From Helicostylum pulchrum (lineage: Eukaryota > Mucoromycota > Mucoromycetes > Mucorales > Mucoraceae), in assembly GCA_025677825.1 (NCBI GenBank), contig JAIXMO010000168.1, positions 1-10,070 on the forward strand: a stretch of 10,070 bases of DNA. The letters run 5' to 3'. The notes beneath the pieces were generated by a model. That model did no database searches. It was not told the DNA's origin and worked only from the letters and a program-made list of their open reading frames with translations. How positions within the stretch are numbered: position 1 is the stretch's first letter; every line of letters begins with the position of its first letter. The position numbers were made by a program, and so were the translations under genes. Of this stretch, positions 6,866 to 10,070 are shown one piece after another.

Positions 6866-7609
6866 TTAAAATTTCCGAACATAGGGACAGTTTTGCTGGT
6901 CACTGTAAACCATACCTGAGTCCCCTACACGAATATATGTGAAACGACATTTATCGTCACATACGGCTGTCAGTTTCAAGGCAAAGTTCCCTTTTCTATC
7001 ACGCCAATGTTCTGCATGAACCCTAGGGGATTCAATGACGACATTTTTACCATCGAGTGCCCCAATAACATTTGGCAAACGATGGGTAGATGTATGTGTA
7101 GGTGAGGGTGGCCATTCAAAACCTGTTTTTATGGCTTGAACCCTTTCTTGATCAACGGGCCAACTGATTAAATTCCCATAAACTCCTTCAATTGCAATGA
7201 GAGTTCTCCTGAAAAAGTTCATATAACTTCCGTGCGATACGCCGAAACCTATATGGAATATTCTGTAACCAAAATGACAGTTAGCCAACCGCCAAATAGC
7301 ACAAGAGATTTGAATGTATACTGGTATACTATTGTGAGCTTTCAGATCAAAAACTGGATGCTGACTGAGATCGCTGACAAGTCTTTCAAAGCTGGTAAGA
7401 TTCATTCGATACATTGCACGAAAACTCGTACGTGGATTGTTATCGTCTGCAAGAAATGGATGAGTAATCCTCCAATATTGAAGGTTACTAAACGTACGAG
7501 TTGATCGTGTACCAACTATCAAGAAAGGCAACGAGTAGAAATAAGATGGTATATCAAAAATAGCTGAAAAGTGAATGAGGAAAGCTTCTTGGATCGAGTT
7601 CCTTTGCAT
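6866..7609 (-). pseudogene. PIF/Harbinger-type transposase, C-terminally truncated
   Basis: The frame is open from about 7690, but the first in-frame ATG is at 7609, giving 247 residues; an upstream exon is possible. The order is that of HARBI1-like proteins: FRAMYRMNLTSFERLVSDL, a predicted helix-turn-helix (ISCAIWRLANCHFGYRIFHI, GVSHGSYMNFFRRTL), then the DDE_Tnp_4-type catalytic domain. The first Asp is in IGALDGKNV (7052-7054), followed by HWRDRKGNFALKLTAV and IRVGDSGMVYSD, where the second Asp is expected. The reading stops at 6866-6868, about ten residues further, without the third acidic residue; full family members run another 80-100 residues or more. Either the gene is broken, or an intron begins at TCAG|GTATGG (donor at 6915) and the next exon is lost. 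I found no resumed homology between 6584 and 6866. Family members cut and paste DNA together with a Myb-like partner, and none is recognisable here. Confidence 0.8.
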
Positions 7610-7729
7610 TCCATTTAAAGTGATGTAACTTTGAACGGCTGCATTAGCTATGTTCAAGAGGTTCCATATTTCTTTTTGAATAAAATTTGACTCTCACTAT
7701 GGCGGACCTGTTGTACTCAGGATCTTTTT

Positions 7730-7813
7730 ATGGTAACTAATACACCAATGATTTTACGGGTAGCCAATGGCATTGAAGAATGACTTGTTACCATGAAGGT
7801 AACATTGGTAACA
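7730..7813. repeat. Cluster of GGTAAC subterminal repeats
   Basis: The core GGTAAC occurs as ATGGTAACT (7730-7738), inverted as TGTTACCAT (7786-7794), AAGGTAACA (7796-7804) and TTGGTAACA (7805-7813). The inverted and third copies form a hairpin TGTTACC-ATGAA-GGTAACA. They start 35 bp inside the possible CACTA terminus, where such elements bind their own proteins. Confidence 0.5.
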
Positions 7814-7905
7814 GGATTTTAAAATGAATAATACTCGATGCAAAAGTAAAACCTTTTCATAAGAACCTTGAATAGCTTTTAATATAGCTTTTAAATATAT
7901 GTGTA

Positions 7906-7911
7906 TTTATT
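7906..7911 (-). terminator. Polyadenylation signal of the CACTA-type transposase
   Basis: Minus-strand AATAAA lies about 125 nt past the transposase stop codon, in an AT-rich 3' region with no competing gene. No other function is evident for 7814-8033. Confidence 0.35.
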
Positions 7912-8033
7912 CTTTTGCGTTCTTTTTAATTTTTTTTGTTATCATTGTCAAAGGTTTTTTTTTAAAAAATAGAAAATTTGGTCTCCAACACCATGAATGT
8001 GATAAATGTTCCTATATTTTTTTTTTTTAGAAC

Positions 8034-10070
8034 CTATATTAAAGAGATGTTGCCAGCAGAAGCTCGGAGGTTTGAGTTAAATACAAAATATGGCGCTATA
8101 ACAAAAAACTGATGAGCGTTATTTGGACATTGAATGAGACCAACTTGAAGAGTGATGTCATAAATATTGATGACAGCGTATTTTTCTTGTGTTATTGTTT
8201 CTCCACGTTGTTCAAGAACCGGGATGTTTCTTTTTACAATGGGGATTGAAGAATCAAACGAAGCGGTCGAATGTTGTTTCATTACTCTTACGAATGCAAG
8301 GAATTGAATGCTGGAATCAGGCAAGACATGCTTAAAGTAAAAGAGAACTGTTCCAACAAACCACCGTTCTCTTTGCCTACAAAAAAAAAAAAAGTTAGTT
8401 TAAATATTGTACTATTCTTTATATATACTCAATAACACATACCTATTATCCAAAGCAGAAAAAAATACGTGATGATTTCCACGACTAGTTTCGTTTCTGA
8501 ATTGTCTGTACCTTGACGAAGAAAAAATGGTTGAATTCATCCAAAGTCTTGACGCCAGAGTTATTTTGAGGTTGTTGAAATCAACAGAGCCAGCAGCAGA
8601 ATTTGAACGAAGGTAATATCTTTTAACTGCTTTGACTAATCTGCCACCACTTACACCTTCAATTACTGAATCAGCGTTTATAGTTACCATTGAGAATGGT
8701 TCCCATAACTGAGGTCCATTTCGATCTTCTGGATGGTTCATGTAACTGTTAGTCGAGTATGTTGCAGGCTTAATCAAGTTAATGAGCATTTCAATATCCA
8801 AAACAGAACTGATGTAACTTTGCAACCCAAGTCGTTCGATCAAATTACTGGCATTTTTTCCTCCACTTCTTTTTGATTTTATCAACTTCGAAAATACACC
8901 TATAGTTCTTTCCATAGATCTAGTAGAATATGCTCGCAACGGACCTTGTCGACGGATAATAAAAGGGATATGGGTCAGGTAATGCTGAACAGGCCTAAAC
9001 ACGCTTCTTGACAACTTCTTTTGATCCACTTGGCGGGCGAGATATTTAAGCCAGTGTTCAAAATGGCTGATTTGTATAAAAAAGGGCAGTTAGATACTTG
9101 CAGTGAAAAAAAAAAGTTTGGTTTTTTACTTACCTTTGAATTTCGTTTAGCATATGCTCTGTAAGGTTCCATTGAAGTGAGAGTGCACAACCTTTTACCA
9201 ACGACAACAATGCCTTTTTAGTAGCGGCGTCTTCAATATATGGAACTACAATTGTATGAATGCAGCTTAATAATATATCTAACCAATCTACGTGTCTTGT
9301 TCCATCCGTCTTTTCAATTACATTGTCAAAACTTCCCTGGAACGATGTAGGTATATATTTTCTTGACTTTGCAATGCTTTCACCAATTGATTTAAGGTCG
9401 TTTCGATTAATGTAAAAGGGATAATCCGCAGAATTTTTTGTTCCGTCCTCATTTGTATAATAAAATATAGAACCTTGGCTCGCGGGAAGATTAGCCACAG
9501 TGATCAGCTCGTAAACGTGTTTACCGATGCCTCTTGCTATCAAATGCAACTCGTCAAGACCGAACATGCTGGAACCAGAGAAGGTGGACATCGTAGAAAA
9601 GAGACTAGGGCTACGTATAGATTTTTCCTACAATTATTCGAGCGAGTTGTGGTTAGTATTTTTTTTATAAAGCTTATGCGGTATGTCTATTTTTTTTTTT
9701 TACTTACAGGATTACCAGATATGAAATCATTTATAGGCCTCATAGGAGCATTGCTGTCTGGGAAATACATACCGTGAGAGCGGTTGTCAGGGGATAAACC
9801 TTTCGATTCACATATGCGGCAGCCGTATACCGAATTGTGCGATCCCAAATGAGCCATTTCAGCAACGGCTGGAATATCACCAGAAGCAAGCAAGAGGTGT
9901 ACTTTACATCGTAAAATTTCTTCAGCGTTATTTTTAATGACAAGCCCCCTTTCAGACAAATCTTTAATTTCATCAATAACAGGTTTCAGAAAAGAATCAA
10001 GATCCTTTGGTTTTTTGGTTCCAGGAAGAATTGCCAATTGTAGTAAGTACTCATTTGTATATCTAAAAAA
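8034..10070 (-). CDS. CACTA-like Tnp2-type transposase, last four exons
   Basis: Four exons splice in frame to about 604 residues; the N-terminus lies beyond the right edge. Exons are 9708 to at least 10062, 9134-9627, 8443-9066 and 8034-8376. Introns are 9628-9707 (80 nt, GTAAGT, TACTAAC branch site, TTGTAG), 9067-9133 (67 nt, GTAAGT, CTAAC, ATCAG) and 8377-8442 (66 nt, GTATGT, ACTAAC, TTGTAG). TTTTTTAG at 10063-10070 may be a further acceptor. The visible part has LAILPGTKKPKDLDSFLKP and LLASGDIPAVAEMAHLGSHN followed by YGCRICESKG (a Cys pair), the Tnp2 signature of CACTA transposases. FGLDELHLIARGIGK follows across intron 1. GPLRAYSTRSMERTIGVFSK resembles the DUF4218-type region. The last exon (RWFVGTVLFYF, QFLAFVRV, YAVINIYDITLQVGLIQ) resembles the C-terminal domain of the same proteins. 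No stops or frameshifts appear in the spliced frame, so the gene looks intact here. It would mobilise CACTA-type DNA in the nucleus. The subfamily (Plavaka or another) is uncertain. Confidence 0.8.

Larger units (their letters stand above)
7695..10070 (-). mobile_element. CACTA-like (Tnp2/Plavaka-type) element, 3' end, partial
   Basis: The transposase gene at 8034-10070 marks an element that extends past the right edge. A candidate terminus is CACTATGGCGGACC at 7695, immediately inside ACTCT flank. On the minus strand the element would therefore end in TAGTG, as CACTA elements do. Inside it, between 7730 and 7813, four GGTAAC copies in both orientations resemble subterminal transposase binding sites. 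The opposite terminus and the three-base target duplication lie outside the window, so the border remains unproven. CACTA by itself is a common five-mer. Confidence 0.5.

Noticed and set aside
7232..7504. 90-codon plus-strand open frame
   Set aside because: It lies antisense within the well-supported Harbinger-type transposase and shows no family motif.
7695..7720. 5' terminus of the Harbinger element instead of a CACTA end
   Set aside because: No matching inverted repeat is seen near 6480-6866 and no TTA-type duplication is evident. The GGTAAC cluster and orientation fit the CACTA gene better, though this is not proven.
8975..9190. Minus-strand open frame across 8975-9190
   Set aside because: It crosses the intron at 9067-9133 in the wrong frame; the spliced CACTA-type reading explains the region.
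9475..9976. Open frames on the plus strand (9475-9777) and in another minus frame (9740-9976)
   Set aside because: Both overlap the transposase exons, lack conserved motifs and run through its intron at 9628-9707.

Overview
The window looks like a transposon-rich, AT-rich stretch of a fungal nuclear genome. Both multi-exon genes are cut by short introns (61 to 82 nt) with GTAAGT-like donors, mostly CTAAC-type branch sites (one is a perfect TACTAAC) and T-rich tracts before TAG or CAG acceptors. Predicted mRNA ends carry AATAAA. The transposase types and their wording recall early-diverging fungi (Mucoromycota). That placement is inference from family resemblance, not a database result.

Layout. 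(1) Positions 1-1626 hold an almost complete Tc1/mariner element. It has perfect 31-bp terminal inverted repeats, a second pair of inner repeats, and a minus-strand DD34E transposase broken only by a one-base frameshift. (2) 1627-3569 is non-coding AT-rich sequence with a decayed tRNA-Arg-like relic on the minus strand, a cluster of GTGAC/GTCAC palindromes and a purine-rich tract. (3) 3570-4570 is an unrecognised three-exon minus-strand gene that splices cleanly to 285 residues. (4) 4594-6168 is a second, unrelated Tc1/mariner element with about 40-bp repeats and a plus-strand transposase ruined by one frameshift and two stops. It sits in a TA 21 bp upstream of the ATG of the 285-residue gene. 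(5) 6233-6567 is a run of six consecutive inverted repeats with no gene. A doubtful 84-residue ORF follows. (6) 6866-7609 is a PIF/Harbinger-type transposase on the minus strand that ends before the third catalytic acid. (7) From about 7695 to the right edge is one end of a CACTA-like (Tnp2/Plavaka-type) element. It has a possible CACTA terminus, a cluster of GGTAAC subterminal repeats, and the last four exons (about 604 residues) of its transposase on the minus strand.

No host housekeeping gene is recognisable. The genes do not form a pathway; the window reads as successive insertions of three DNA-transposon superfamilies (Tc1/mariner twice, PIF/Harbinger, CACTA). The least explained parts are the 285-residue gene, the hairpin array, and the fact that both Tc1 transposases lose frame at the same kind of site (CTR GGG A).
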